DNA from: Fragilaria crotonensis
Lineage: Eukaryota; Bacillariophyta; Fragilariophyceae; Fragilariales; Fragilariaceae
Direction of reading: 5' to 3'
Assembly (NCBI GenBank): GCA_022925895.1
Contig: JAKSYS010000147.1
Location: 1 to 64,000, forward strand
Length of the DNA: 64,000 nucleotides
The notes under the pieces are model-generated. The model did not search any database. It was not told the origin of the DNA and was given only the letters and a program-made list of their open reading frames with translations. Position numbers and translations under genes: made by a program. Shown here piece by piece: positions 45,151-55,724 of the stretch (within the stretch, counting starts at the first letter, position 1; each line of letters begins with the position of its first letter).

Positions 45151-46490
45151 AATCGAAGGATTTCATCTCCAACAGTATCCGATAAAGGGGTCTTCGCCTT
45201 TTTGTCATTGTTTGAGCTGATGTCGGCTATGATAATGGTTCCGATCATTTTCAAGCATGCGAAGCAACATCGATCGAAGTCCTCTGACTCAGCCACAAGG
45301 GAGTCGTTCATGGTAAAGACTTGAATGTTTCCACTCGCGAGATGGTTCAACGATTGGGTCCTACCGAGTTCTGCCTCTATAGGAACTTCCGCGAAGGGAG
45401 GCACGGGGAATAAGTGGTGGAAGGAACGTGCCAAGTGTGGCGCCAACACAAGTTTAAGTCCGCACACGACACAATCTGTCGGCAATTCCGATTGTTTCGC
45501 TTGACATTGAGGACATACAAAGGCAGTGCGGGCCAAAATTTTGGTATCGCGGGTGGCGTGAACCAAGGTGGGAACGTCACCGGAGGCCCTCGTAGGAAAG
45601 CCCATTCGAACCATCTCACAGCCACCGGCGCCGCCGGATCCAAAGGAACTCGGAATGGCCGGCGGTGGAGTACATTGACCGCCAAGAAGCCAATCTCGAA
45701 AGTGACCCTTATCCAAGCAAACTCCCATGACACCACTCGTTTCTTCGGCCAATTTGCGGCAGACGTGAAGCTCGGCTGATAGAGCGAAAGAAGAAACTCG
45801 AACGTTGGCCGCTTGCAGGCGAGGGAGAGTTTCTGTCAAAATATTGCCAGGATCGCAAGTGGATAGTGCACCGAAGAGCACCACAATTTCTCTGGATCCG
45901 TGACGAGGTTGGTGGCCAAGAGAGCGACCTGCCACTTCGAGACCATTCTGAAGAGAGAATTCTCCACCCTTACTTGGGTGTTCCGATGCCGCTAGGACTC
46001 CAAACGACTCCAGAGCCACCTTGTGGGCCTTCGAATTGGACGAGAGTTGCGATAGGATCTCTGCCTCTCCATCTCTCAAGATCACGAATCCCAAGTGAGA
46101 GAGGGGATTCTGGTCGAAGTATTCGTGAACGAACTCTTGCAACAAATTGAGCGTAACTTCCAATCTCGAGCCTGGTGGAATGACAGGATCTTTCGTTCTC
46201 ATCCAACGACTCGCATCAATGACTATGTACATGTAACGAATCATATCGCGCACAACTCGCTTCCGTTTCTGGGAATAGTCTGTCTGTTCCAGACGTTTGC
46301 GACGACGTCGAATGGCTTGCGCAGCAGATTCTGACGCCGTGGAGATGATGTTTCCCTCTTCATCTTCTTGAACGGCAGTGTCCCATGTCGCTTCTCCGGA
46401 CTCTTCCCAACGATGCTGGGCTGGTCCGCCTTCTGTCGAAGCCACAGCGACGGCAGAGATGCTCATTGGCATTTGTGATTGCAGGGACAT
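45051..46490 (-). CDS. TFIIH subunit p44 (Ssl1/GTF2H2)
   Basis: An intact 479-residue frame, the usual length for p44. The N-terminus contains the family motif ATWDTAVQEDEEGNI. A von Willebrand A-like Ssl1 domain follows (RDMIRYMYIVIDASRWMRTK, then LSHLGFVILRDGEAEILSQL, then SREIVVLFGALSTCDPGNI). The C4 zinc cluster is FVCPQCQAKQSELPTDCVVC. The C-terminal RING-like finger runs from FDRCCFACLKMIG to FQCPECKNVFCPDCDAYLHE and HNCPGCL. p44 stimulates the XPD helicase within the general transcription and repair factor TFIIH. No frame slip is present. It converges with the F-box/kinase gene. Confidence 0.95.
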   Translation of the reverse strand: MSLQSQMPMSISAVAVASTEGGPAQHRWEESGEATWDTAVQEDEEGNIISTASESAAQAIRRRRKRLEQTDYSQKRKRVVRDMIRYMYIVIDASRWMRTKDPVIPPGSRLEVTLNLLQEFVHEYFDQNPLSHLGFVILRDGEAEILSQLSSNSKAHKVALESFGVLAASEHPSKGGEFSLQNGLEVAGRSLGHQPRHGSREIVVLFGALSTCDPGNILTETLPRLQAANVRVSSFALSAELHVCRKLAEETSGVMGVCLDKGHFRDWLLGGQCTPPPAIPSSFGSGGAGGCEMVRMGFPTRASGDVPTLVHATRDTKILARTAFVCPQCQAKQSELPTDCVVCGLKLVLAPHLARSFHHLFPVPPFAEVPIEAELGRTQSLNHLASGNIQVFTMNDSLVAESEDFDRCCFACLKMIGTIIIADISSNNDKKAKTPLSDTVGDEILRFQCPECKNVFCPDCDAYLHETLHNCPGCLSKSS

Positions 46491-47191
46491 GTTGGCGACA
46501 AGGCTGTATCAATGATGTTGTGTACTTCCTTAACACATCCATCGGCGGATCCGAAGGTACTGATGTCTGTTTCATTTCATCGAGCAAGTCAAATCATGAC
46601 ATCGGAGTCCACGGCACTCGGGTTGGGCTACTATAATGTTGTAGTCGAATAGATGGTACTGTAGTATGATACAGTACTGTGTACTGTCCCAATTGTTTGT
46701 ATGATAATCTGTATCCCCCTGGTACAATGTACCTGGTACCTGGTACTGTAGAGTAGCTGTAGAGCGATAGTGCGCCAAGCTAGTGAGCATACTTGGTCTA
46801 CCGGTAGTACAGTATGTCATATGTGACATATGTGGGTTCCGCCGACATCGCACGTAAGGAACGTCGAATGGACACGAATGATTACAAGTACTTGTACCTG
46901 GTAGAATGTACAGTACTTGTAAAGGTATTCTACTCGAGTACAAGTACAAGTACTGGGAGCGGAGACCGGAGGCCGGAGGCCCAGTACGATAACCACACCA
47001 TTTCCGTAGTCTGCTTTACAACAGTATTCTGTAAACTGTACGCATTTTCGTACCAGTAGCACGTACTGCAGACCACATACGATCAGTACTCCAGTACTCA
47101 TTAGTACAGTACACGGTGCACGATACTTCAGTACTCGAATTTGGAAGAGAAGCATAAAGTTTGAAGTGTGACGCCAAAAAAAAAGATCTCC
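46491..47191. other. Divergent promoter spacer, GTAC-rich
   Basis: This spacer separates the divergent p44 and SGT1 genes. No gene is seen. It has the densest GTAC texture in the window: ggtacctggtactgtag near 46734, gtcatatgtgacatatg near 46816, a run of gtacaagtacaagtact near 46938, and several agtactccagtactc words at 47085-47140. Confidence 0.5.
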
Positions 47192-48466
47192 ATGGATTCA
47201 GCAGATGAGATCTTGTCAACCGAGGCCTCTCTGGCTATCGGGGACTCTTACTTCATCGATGAAGACTACGAGAGTGCTGTCAATGCATACGCTGTTGCGC
47301 TTTCCACGTACCATGGCAACGAAGGAGGCGAACGAGGGAGTGTCACACAGTTTCGAGTCCTGTCCCACAAGGCCGCCGCGCTTTTACGACTGGATCGCTA
47401 CGACGAAGCAGTGCATGATGGCAAACTCGCGTTGGCTGGATTTGTACCAGGATTGAGAGAAGGGGAAACGGAAGCATGCTATCACCGAGTGGGAGTCGCG
47501 CTCTTTCGACTCGAACGATACGACGAGGCACTAGCAATGTTGGAACAGGCCTCACAACTTGCATCTTTGAACCACAAGCGAGATACCAAAACCAAGCACG
47601 ACGAATATATTCAACGTTGCAAGGACGCCAAGCTGCATCAAGATGTGCATATGGTTGAGCCTGAAGATTCAGACATGGTCATTGTTGAAGAAATTGAACA
47701 GAAAGCACCGGCCCAATCGTTCAGTTCACCTACAGTCGCTACTATTACAACTTCTAAAATCCAGAAACCATCCATGCCCAAATATCAATACTACCAGAAC
47801 GACAAAGTCATGACAATTGCAATTCTTGAACCCAACATGCGGAATGAGGATCTTCAAGTCACTTTTGGAACGAAACGGTTGACTGTCATTGTCAAAAAGC
47901 AGGGTTTCGACTTTACAGTCATTTGTGGAAAGCTCTTTGACAAGGTTGACACTCAAAAATGCAAAGTGGTCATCAAGAATGATAAATTACTCATAAAACT
48001 TCAGAAAGCCGACCCTCATGACTGGCACGAACTGTTTAGCAAACGATTGAACGACGACGATGATGATGACGACGACGACGATGACACCAGGAAGAAGAAG
48101 AAACCAACGACTGCGATCGCCCCGGACGAAGTTCCAATCGTTCAACCGGGCAAAAAGACTGTCCCTCGACCGTATTCATCTCATCGTGACTGGGATGCCA
48201 TTGAACGGAATCTGAAGGAACAAGAGAAGCAAGAAAAGCCGCAGGGAGAGGAGGCCATGAATGCTCTCTTTCAACAGATTTATGCCAAGGCCGATCCTGA
48301 CACGCAGCGCGCCATGATTAAATCCTATCAGACATCAGGAGGAACAGTCTTGTCCACTAATTGGGGAGAGGTTAAGGAAAAGGATTACGAGAAGGAACGA
48401 GAAGCACCGAAAGGGATGGAATGGAAGACCTGGGAGGGTGAAAAACTGGACAAGAAGAAACCGTAG
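47192..48466 (+). CDS. SGT1: SGT1 co-chaperone (TPR-CS-SGS)
   Basis: I choose ATG 47192 (MDSADEILSTEASLAIGDSY); the eight upstream codons start from GTG. There are three TPR units (residues about 10-125), a linker with acidic residues, a CS domain (PKYQYYQNDKVMTIAILEPN, then LTVIVKKQGFDFTVICGKLF, then KNDKLLIKLQKAD), an Asp run (11 D, a coding microsatellite), and a C-terminal SGS domain (MNALFQQIYAKADPDTQRAM, then MIKSYQTSGGTVLSTNW). SGT1 bridges HSP90 and SCF or immune-receptor clients and acts in kinetochore assembly. The frame is intact. It is convergent with the phosphatase gene, 118 bp between stops. Confidence 0.95.
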   Translation: MDSADEILSTEASLAIGDSYFIDEDYESAVNAYAVALSTYHGNEGGERGSVTQFRVLSHKAAALLRLDRYDEAVHDGKLALAGFVPGLREGETEACYHRVGVALFRLERYDEALAMLEQASQLASLNHKRDTKTKHDEYIQRCKDAKLHQDVHMVEPEDSDMVIVEEIEQKAPAQSFSSPTVATITTSKIQKPSMPKYQYYQNDKVMTIAILEPNMRNEDLQVTFGTKRLTVIVKKQGFDFTVICGKLFDKVDTQKCKVVIKNDKLLIKLQKADPHDWHELFSKRLNDDDDDDDDDDDTRKKKKPTTAIAPDEVPIVQPGKKTVPRPYSSHRDWDAIERNLKEQEKQEKPQGEEAMNALFQQIYAKADPDTQRAMIKSYQTSGGTVLSTNWGEVKEKDYEKEREAPKGMEWKTWEGEKLDKKKP

Positions 48467-48584
48467 GGTAGTGATTATCGTTTCCCTACTAGAGATGGCC
48501 CTATGGTTTGTTGCGTGCTTCCCTGCATCTCGGCTCAAATTGGGATGTCCTAATGACGCATGTAATATGAAATGTAACCGTTGT

Positions 48585-50050
48585 TTACGAACATTTGACT
48601 ACAATGCAGCTGGCGTCATCCACCTTCCCACCCAACCCATTGCTGTAATCAGGATCTCTATTGCGCATTGCAAGCTTGGCATAGGGAGTGTCGGCATTCG
48701 AGTCGAGTGACACTCGACGCGATTGTTCCACAATTTTTCGTGTTATCGTCGCCGCCCGAAATTTCCCATTGCTCAAACACAAGTCACAAATCTCAGTATC
48801 CTTCAAATTATCAAAAATTCCATCGGATCCCATGATGATAAAGTCACCCTTCTGTACTTTGATGGTTAACCTTGTTCCATCCTTGGGTCGATCAGGTGAG
48901 TCTTCAGACAGTTGATAGGGACAATCAAAGTAGTGCACAATTTCCTTGGTCTTGGCCACGATCTTGCCGTCCCGAACGACTACACATAGCGAGTCACCCA
49001 AATTCAAGACTGTCAAATCGCCGTCTTCACTTAGGGACCCTACCACCGCAGTGCTTGCACCGGTTGCAGCTTTGTCGGCATATTGGGCAGCCTCGGTGAG
49101 TATCTTGGTCATTTGTGGAAATGACAGAACTTCATCTTTCTTCACAAGAGCTTTCATTTCATTTGCCAACGTGAGGGAATAGAGGGGCACACCGTCAAGC
49201 TTTTCCGCACCCGACACTCCATCAAAAACTCCAAAGTTCCGTCCCTTGATAAATACCGCATCCTCACCACCCCATCTCACCTTGGCGGGATGGGGCAATA
49301 CATATGCGGCCACATCCACTTCAGGACTGACGGTGACGTGTCAATCGTCGTAGGTGTTGTGACGGGAGAAGGTTTGACCACGGCGGCATCCGCAACAACC
49401 GCTTTCGTCGTCGCAGGTGCAACGGTTCCGTTCGCGTCGTCGTCTTGGTTTGATCGAGTAAGTACTGATTTGATGACACCCAATCCGAAACGACGTTTCT
49501 TGGTCTCGACAGAAGGGGTATCTACTGGTGTACCATTTTCTGAATCTTCTTCCTCCTTCTTCCTTTTGTTGAAGAAACCAAACGGACCTCCACCTGAAGC
49601 TTCTTTTACGGTTTTTTGAGACGTGTCCTCTTGTGCCACTGCACTCGTTGCAGTGACAGTAGTTGTAGATTTCTGCGTCGTTGCCGAGACAGCGCCGGCT
49701 TGGTACTCTCGTTGCTTTGCCTGTGCCACTTTGCTTTGATTGGGATTGAGCGAGACAAGAGGGAAGGTAGGCGTCGGTGGCACCCACAGAGATTCGCCGG
49801 TTGCTCCATTGAAGTAATAAACGAGCCCAGTGTTTTCTTCGTCCAAATACGCAGCCCAATCACCCTCTTGTGCCAACGGTTCTACGAACAAACGCGACGT
49901 TGATGACGAATCCGTGTTTCGTGTTGTTGTTGTTGTTGTTGAGAAAGAGTGGAACAAACGGCCACTGCTCCCAACAAAGGCGTAACCTCCTCCGACCAGA
50001 TGGAGCATCAATGTCGTGGCGACGACGGACGTTGACGCAAAACACTTCAT
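48585..50050 (-). CDS. WW-domain / PTC7-type PP2C phosphatase, probably plastid-targeted
   Basis: ATG 50050 begins a signal peptide (STSVVATTLMLHLVGGGYAF) with an AF-VG site typical of diatom plastid targeting, then a Ser/Thr-rich transit segment. A WW-like domain follows (GDWAAYLDEENTGLVYYFNG then TGESLWVPP). After a low-complexity linker comes a PTC7-like PP2C/SpoIIE phosphatase domain (GGEDAVFIKGRNFGVFDGVS; ASTAVVGSLSEDGDLTVLNL, GDS; GDFIIMGSDGIFDNL; KVDDASCIVVK). The metal-binding Asp residues (GED, FDGV, SDGIFD, DDAS) are all present. The frame slips once between linker and phosphatase near 49300. Its likely role is dephosphorylating Ser/Thr proteins in the plastid; the substrate is unknown. 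Confidence 0.85.
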
Positions 50051-50395
50051 TATTGTATTCTTGACTCAATGTTACACCAGTAGTAGCGAGACAGTGGACT
50101 CCGCAACTCCTGCTGCTCGAGACAACCCAATCGGCACTATGGATACAATAACAAAAGTTGATAGCGATTAGAGTCGGTGCAGTGGTGTGCTACACTTATT
50201 AGCATACTATATATATGTATACTATGTACAATTATATATGCAATTTGCAATCACTGTACCAGTCCATTTCACCATTTTCTCCCTGGTCCTATCTGAACAC
50301 TTGTCTGCTCTGACGCGATGACGTTTGCCGCACCTCTTAAAATCCGGGTACTTGTATCATACCTAATTGCGATCACGATTTTATCATGATTAGCC

Positions 50396-50650
50396 TCGGC
50401 ACTCGGTAGGGTAAGAAGGTTGTCCTTCATTTTACCCATAGAGAGGGTAAAAGGTATGTACGAAAGGTGAAGGTAAAGGTAACGATAGCCCTTGAAGGGT
50501 ATATCCTGAAGGGTAAAGGTAAAACATTTCCTTGAAGGGTAACGGTAAAGGTAATGATTTTCCTTCATGGGTAATTTCCTGAAGGGTAAAGGTAATGCAT
50601 TGGATTACCCATTAATCGTACCCTTTACCTGTTACCCTTCATAAGGTAGG
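50396..50650. repeat. Degenerate GGTAA / GAAGGGTA minisatellite
   Basis: Irregular repeats of aagggtaaaggtaa and close variants, with the complementary form (accctttacctgttaccctt) at the right end, so that the two ends can pair. It is unlike its surroundings. Confidence 0.75.
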
Positions 50651-51350
50651 TCCAGATATCGATCACGGTCAAGATAAATGATGCGTAGGATATCTATACT
50701 TTGGTATGATACTCAAGCAGCATGTAGCGTGAGCATCTGATACCTGATTCTTCTGTGATTCGCTTATCTCTGGTGCGGTATTCTAATGTAAAGCACATCT
50801 GCTTGGTTTTAATTGTATGTAGAAGCCACAAGTTAGACAAGAAATGCATTTTTATAGAGAATTACCGTACATTGCTGGAGTACTTGCACTTGCGGATCTG
50901 AACTGTGTTCAACGTTCAACGTAGGTGATTGCGTGACATTCTTATCATCTCCACAGTTCATGGAAGTATGACATCTTTTGATCGGCCGCCGCTTCTGATA
51001 TAGAAGCATGATGCTATATCAGCCAGAGTCGGCAAATCGAAGCAGCCAAATGCAATGAGCGCCTGCCATTCTTTCACGAGCCGCATGACATGTTCTTCAA
51101 GGGTTTCTTGCATTTTGTGTCCATTCGCTCATGGCGGCAAGATTTGTTCTACGACATGTGATCATGTGATGAAAACTCAGCCAATGTGATGACGACTGAA
51201 AGACGTGATACTACTTTTGGTATGCTGTGTACAAAATTCAATGCCTGTTTTATTGCACTCATATTCATGTCATGAAAGAATAGATAAATTGCTATCCAAT
51301 TTGTGTGTTTTGTAATTACTACTACGGAGTACACCTGTAAGACCCAGCAG

Positions 51351-52052
51351 CACCCTTATGATACCAAAATATCAAGGTATACAAAAACAAAAACAGATTT
51401 GTTTTTGTTTTCCAAAATCACCAAATTTACTAGCAGAAGCCAACTGGCAACAATGAAATGTTATTATTAGGATGACCCTCATGTCCCAAAGGTTCACAAA
51501 ACCATTGAGTGTTTGTAAATTGCAACAGAAACAAAATTGGATCACTAGGATTCTATATTCCTTTGGATACTATCACTAGGTATGGTATTCTATGTGTGGG
51601 GACCACTTGTAGGAGTATCAGACACCAACATCTGATACATGTGCTGCCATTGTACAGTATATCCAGAAAATGCACCCATTCACAGTGACAAATCATCATT
51701 GTCAAAAAGAGATCACAAGAATGTCAAGTCCTTTCCATGTCACTACATTCCCAATGGTATTGATGGGAGCAGCATTGCTTTTGCTGCAGGATGTGGTATG
51801 GAAGCAAGGCAGATGATTGATGATGAATTGTGTTGTGCTTTGTTCAGTACTGGTAGTGTGAGTGTCAAGTGTGATGAATGCCACAAAAGATAACAAGGGA
51901 ATGAAAATGCATCCATGACTGACTCGTTTGAATAGTTTGCTCACTTTTCTGTTCGATACTCGGAGTACCTGGCACCGTTTTAGTAGGGGTGCAGCCGCAA
52001 AAAATCTAACAAATCTGCTTTTGTTTTTGTAAACATAATTCTCATGAGGGTG
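51351..52052. mobile_element. MITE-like element, no ORF
   Basis: Ends in inverted orientation: CACCCTTATGA at the left and CACCCTCATGA from the right. Then, about 30 bp in, there is a shared ACAAAAACAAAA(A/G)CAGATTTGTT block. The same A/C-rich block resembles the subterminal repeats of the Harbinger element at 16.4 kb. The size is about 0.7 kb. I could not find a clear target duplication, so borders are approximate. Confidence 0.5.
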
Positions 52053-52379
52053 ACCCTAAGCATGATCATACTTTAACATTTCACAAACAAGATGCTCAGT
52101 CAGTTTTCCGCAAAGTTTCTTTTTGCTTTAAGCATCGGCTTAAGACAAATCGAGTCCAAAAGATCTGTACATGGGATAAATTGAAAACTTTAAAAAGTTG
52201 ACGACCATAAAGAGTGATCGCTCAAGGCATCAGAACCTAAGACTTCACAACTATTTTGAAACACATCAATCATGATGGCTGGGATTGCATACCGCATACC
52301 AGTAATTGTGACTCAGTCAGATGCGTGCGCTTGAAGAGCTGTAGCTCGTCCAATTTAATGTAATCGATAAATTAAGCGT

Positions 52380-54189
52380 TTATAGCTCATCGTGCTCGGC
52401 GCGTACTTCCTGCCTACGCCATGCCATAGGTAACATGTCGTTGGGTATCGTTGCTTCTTTGCGAAACACCCCATCCAGATGCATGTCAGTGGAATATTCT
52501 GCATCACGAAACCGGAGCATCTCACGCATAACCTTTTTGCGGACAAGGACGCTCTTCCCTGCATCCATCTTCACCGTGTAGAACGTTTTGCCGGCAGCAG
52601 TTGATGTTCTCGCCGTTACCTTGCAGGGCACACCATCCTCCGCAATAGTCCAAAGATTCCACATCGAGCCTTCCAGTTGTCTCTCTTCGTAGGCGTTGGC
52701 ATTCACACTTGGATGACACACCACCTCAATATTGTCTGGGTATGGACTTTTGCGTTGCTCTCGCACTGTTCGAATGTCAGCCTCTGCATAAAGCTCATTC
52801 CACTCAGCCGCCGACATATATTCTGCATACTCAGATGGCCTTTCAGCATTTTGCCATTCTTCAACATGATCCTCCCAAGCAGTCACCCATTCATCGCCGT
52901 AATCAATGAAGAGCTCCTCACCTTCTTCGATATCTCTCAAGGCAACGTAGTCCCAACCCAAATGAGGTTGATACGTCTTGCTCATGTCTTTGACGCTTGT
53001 ACTCAACCAAGAGTCATCGTGCGACAGCTGTCCGTCGGGTGCCCACAGAATCTTGACGTTGGCGCGTTCGCGGGAGTGATTCAGAAGGTTTACACCGGCG
53101 CCATTAGGACACAAGATCAAGTCAGTCTTTGGATGACCCCAACAGTAGTTCAGGAGCAGCTGATGTGCCACTACCTCGGGTGGGTCCAATGTAGACCCAT
53201 CACCGTGGTTGCTGAGATCATACATTTCAAGGCCTTTCTTATCAACAATATGCATCAGAGGAGAACCAGTAATTATGTGACCCTTTTGAAAGCTCCAAGC
53301 TGCAAACCCTCCCCGCCCCGCTCCTTCGATTGTGGACTGACCTGGAACTATGCTTTCGAAACAACGCGCGTCCGGCATTTCGTGCAGATTGTCACGAACG
53401 TGATTCAGCTGCAGCACCGACCTGATTCCTTCGTTAACCGCCATATCAATCTGATGAACGTGTCGGGGGAAGAGCGTTAAGGATAGCACTCTGAGGGGAT
53501 AACATGATGTCGTATAGATCGTGTTGGGCCTCCTCTGACAACGACAACGTCTCGTGCAACAGCTCTTTGATTTTCTTCACTAAATCGGCCGCGTCGCGAT
53601 AGTGATTTGCGAACGGTATATTGACAAAGATATGGTTTCGCGATGTGAACCACCCATCGCCATAATGTTTAAAGAGTTCGGCACCTGCCGGCACATCTTC
53701 AATGGCGTAACTACTACTGTTGTTCCAATACGCTGTCATGGATCCAGCGGAGGGGTATTTGTCCCGATGGGGGAGTGTCGTGTCGTAGATGGGAAAGTTC
53801 CGATCGAGGTTCAAGAGTCCCAAATGACAATTGACTAAACAATCGATGCCGGGTGCGAATGCCTCAAGGTGCTCATTGTCACCTTCACGATGCATCCCCA
53901 TCATGGTAAGGCCATCCCAGACGTAGTCCTGCAACATCCAGTAGATGTTAGGATGATGCACTCTTAGATCAATGATCGGGACAATAACATCCGGGACGCC
54001 TATCTTAGCACCTCTGGCAATCGACTTAGTTGTGAAAACACCCAGTCCCGCTCCTTCTATTGTCGACGGCGCAAGGTAGATAGAGCATCGTGAATGAGAT
54101 GCTGTTTGAACTTCTGGTTCTGCCATGGCACGTGCATTGCAAGGAATGAGAACAAGAAGGAAGACCAGTTTGATAGGTCGCAGCAACAT
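52380..54189 (-). CDS. Double SET-domain protein with signal peptide
   Basis: I prefer the ATG at 54189 (MLLRPIKLVFLLVLIPCNARA), which gives a clean signal peptide; an in-frame ATG lies upstream at 54273. Two SET-like domains follow. The first has APSTIEGAGLGVFTTKSIAR, PGIDCLVNCHLG and PAGAELFKHYGDGWF. The second has GQSTIEGAGRGGFAAWSF, NGAGVNLLNHSRERANVKIL and EEGEELFIDYGDEWVTAWED. The NHS-x(n)-DYGDEW set matches SET substrate and cofactor motifs in domain 2. Domain 1 has CLVNCH and KHYGDGW instead and may be inactive. A frame slip in a run of five C (53465-53469) separates the two halves; without it one polypeptide results. If it is secreted or in an endomembrane compartment, histones are unlikely substrates. 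Confidence 0.72.
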
Positions 54190-54485
54190 GGCGATGGTAT
54201 TCGTCGTGATTGAGATCCGATTATAGCGTTCTAGCTCCTCCACCGGTGTACTTGTACCAGAATCTGCATCCATACCTCAACAACGTGAGCAAAAAACCAA
54301 GGCACAAGCAGCGTTGAAGTTCGGGGCCACATGTCACATGAGTTCGCCATTCGATATTTATATGTACAGTACATTTCGTACATTGTACTGTACCCTCGTA
54401 TATGGTCGGAGTTGCACTGTGCACTGTGTTCCTATACTGGATTTCTCTGTAATATGCATAGTAGTCGAGAGCAGAGTTAACATTA
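54190..54485. other. Upstream region of the SET gene
   Basis: The promoter region of the double-SET gene. GTAC words occur near 54363-54392 (tgtacagtacatttcgtac). Confidence 0.4.
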
Positions 54486-55430
54486 GGGAGATCCGGGTAG
54501 AGTCGTGATTCCACTAAGTTTCCCTTGTCATAAGGGAACCTTAGTGGAAGGGAAATTCCGGAATTAGAGATCCGGGTTGACGTGCGACAAGTGAAATTTC
54601 TACCAAATTCCTGGACAGGGTTCCTCCTGAACGTCAAACAAGATTCCGCTGTGAGTTGATTTTCATCGAAAGCCTGTTGGTGGGTTGTTTTCAGCTAATT
54701 TGGATTGCTGAGCACTGTCGTTTCTATCGCTAGATTTTCCGTATCGATATTAGTCTATAGTCTAAACATAAGTCAGTGGTTTAGGGATACATTATCTGTA
54801 TCGCAATCGCCGTTGTGATCGGAGAGCGACGACATCGTTTTGCTCTGAGCGCTAAGCCAACGCTCGAAATTTCAGAATAAACTTCAGCACAAGGATTCCT
54901 CAGTAATAATGCGAAAGATTCCGCACAAGGTCCGGTTGTCAAGTAGTGTTGGTGCTCGAATCTCAGCGGATTCGAATTTTGAGCATTGTCGTTTGTACCG
55001 TTAAATCCGCAATGTCCACATTAGTCTAGGAGCGATGACAAGTCAGAAGTGAAGGTGATTCTTGCACGGTTTTGCAATCGACGTCATGGCGGGAGAGGAT
55101 GTCGTCGTTTTCCGGTTGGTGCCGACTAATTCGAACGCTTTTGTTTGACAGCTTTGTCTTCAAATTACGACGTCCTGCTTTGGCTTACATAAATGTAGTG
55201 CAACGTGGAACTTGGAAAGCAACAATTTGACACGTGTAACGGAGTCTTGATAGCAGAAAACGCAGTGGAATGAAGCAGCGTCAAACTTCCACTAAAGCCC
55301 CGAGGATCGACCTTTATCAGAAATTGCGAAACAAGATTCCCTAATTCAGATCCGTTATTGTGACTCATAACCGGTTCTGAGCTGAAATAGCAGAAAGGTT
55401 AGTGGAAACACGACTCCACCCGGATCTCCC
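54486..55430. mobile_element. Non-autonomous TIR element (945 bp)
   Basis: Ends: GGGAGATCCGGGTAGAGTCG at the left and, inverted from the right, GGGAGATCCGGGTGGAGTCG. The match continues through TG(A/T)TTCCACTAA for about 35 bp. It is flanked by TA on both sides. A hairpin follows the left TIR (TTCCACTAAG and CTTAGTGGAA arms, 54509-54549). The interior has two diverged direct repeats of about 190 bp (about 54705-54890 and 54965-55150) sharing gagcactgtcgttt, attagtcta and aagtcag. There is no ORF of note. A TA duplication would fit Tc1/mariner or another superfamily; the assignment stays open. Confidence 0.8.
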
Positions 55431-55724
55431 TATTGTTATGCTGTACGGAGTATTCCACAATACATTTGACATGTACACACAGAAATGCACATGATGACCA
55501 TTTCTGGTATGGTGGCCTTTGTCATGTACGTCGTACTTGTACTTTTGTATGACACATAGGATTGCGACTGAAAATTGGCTACTTTCTCATTAGTTTAAAA
55601 CCGTCATTTCCCAGGTCGTGCATCAGATTTCCCGTAAGACAAATTTGTGGTATGACATAATTTGAGATGTCGCGCTGCCGTTATCGAACGGTCGAAATTT
55701 GAGTCTCGAGTCTCGCCTCGCAAC
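55431..55724. other. Spacer between two transposons
   Basis: Short unassigned DNA. Its right end carries the left copy of the hAT target duplication, CTCGCAAC at 55717-55724, and the string gagtctcgagtctcgcctcg, which belonged to the 5' region of the SAP-like gene before insertion. Confidence 0.5.

Larger units (their letters stand above)
50051..52379. other. Long gene-free region with repeats
   Basis: No gene is seen. It contains the phosphatase gene promoter at its left, a GGTAA-rich repeat at 50.4-50.65 kb, and a MITE-like inverted-repeat element at 51.35-52.05 kb. Short frames inside (for example 51639-51893 +) show no recognisable features. Confidence 0.5.

Noticed and set aside
51639-51893. 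84-codon + frame inside the MITE-like element
   Set aside because: No recognisable domain, and its position in a non-coding inverted-repeat element argues against a gene.
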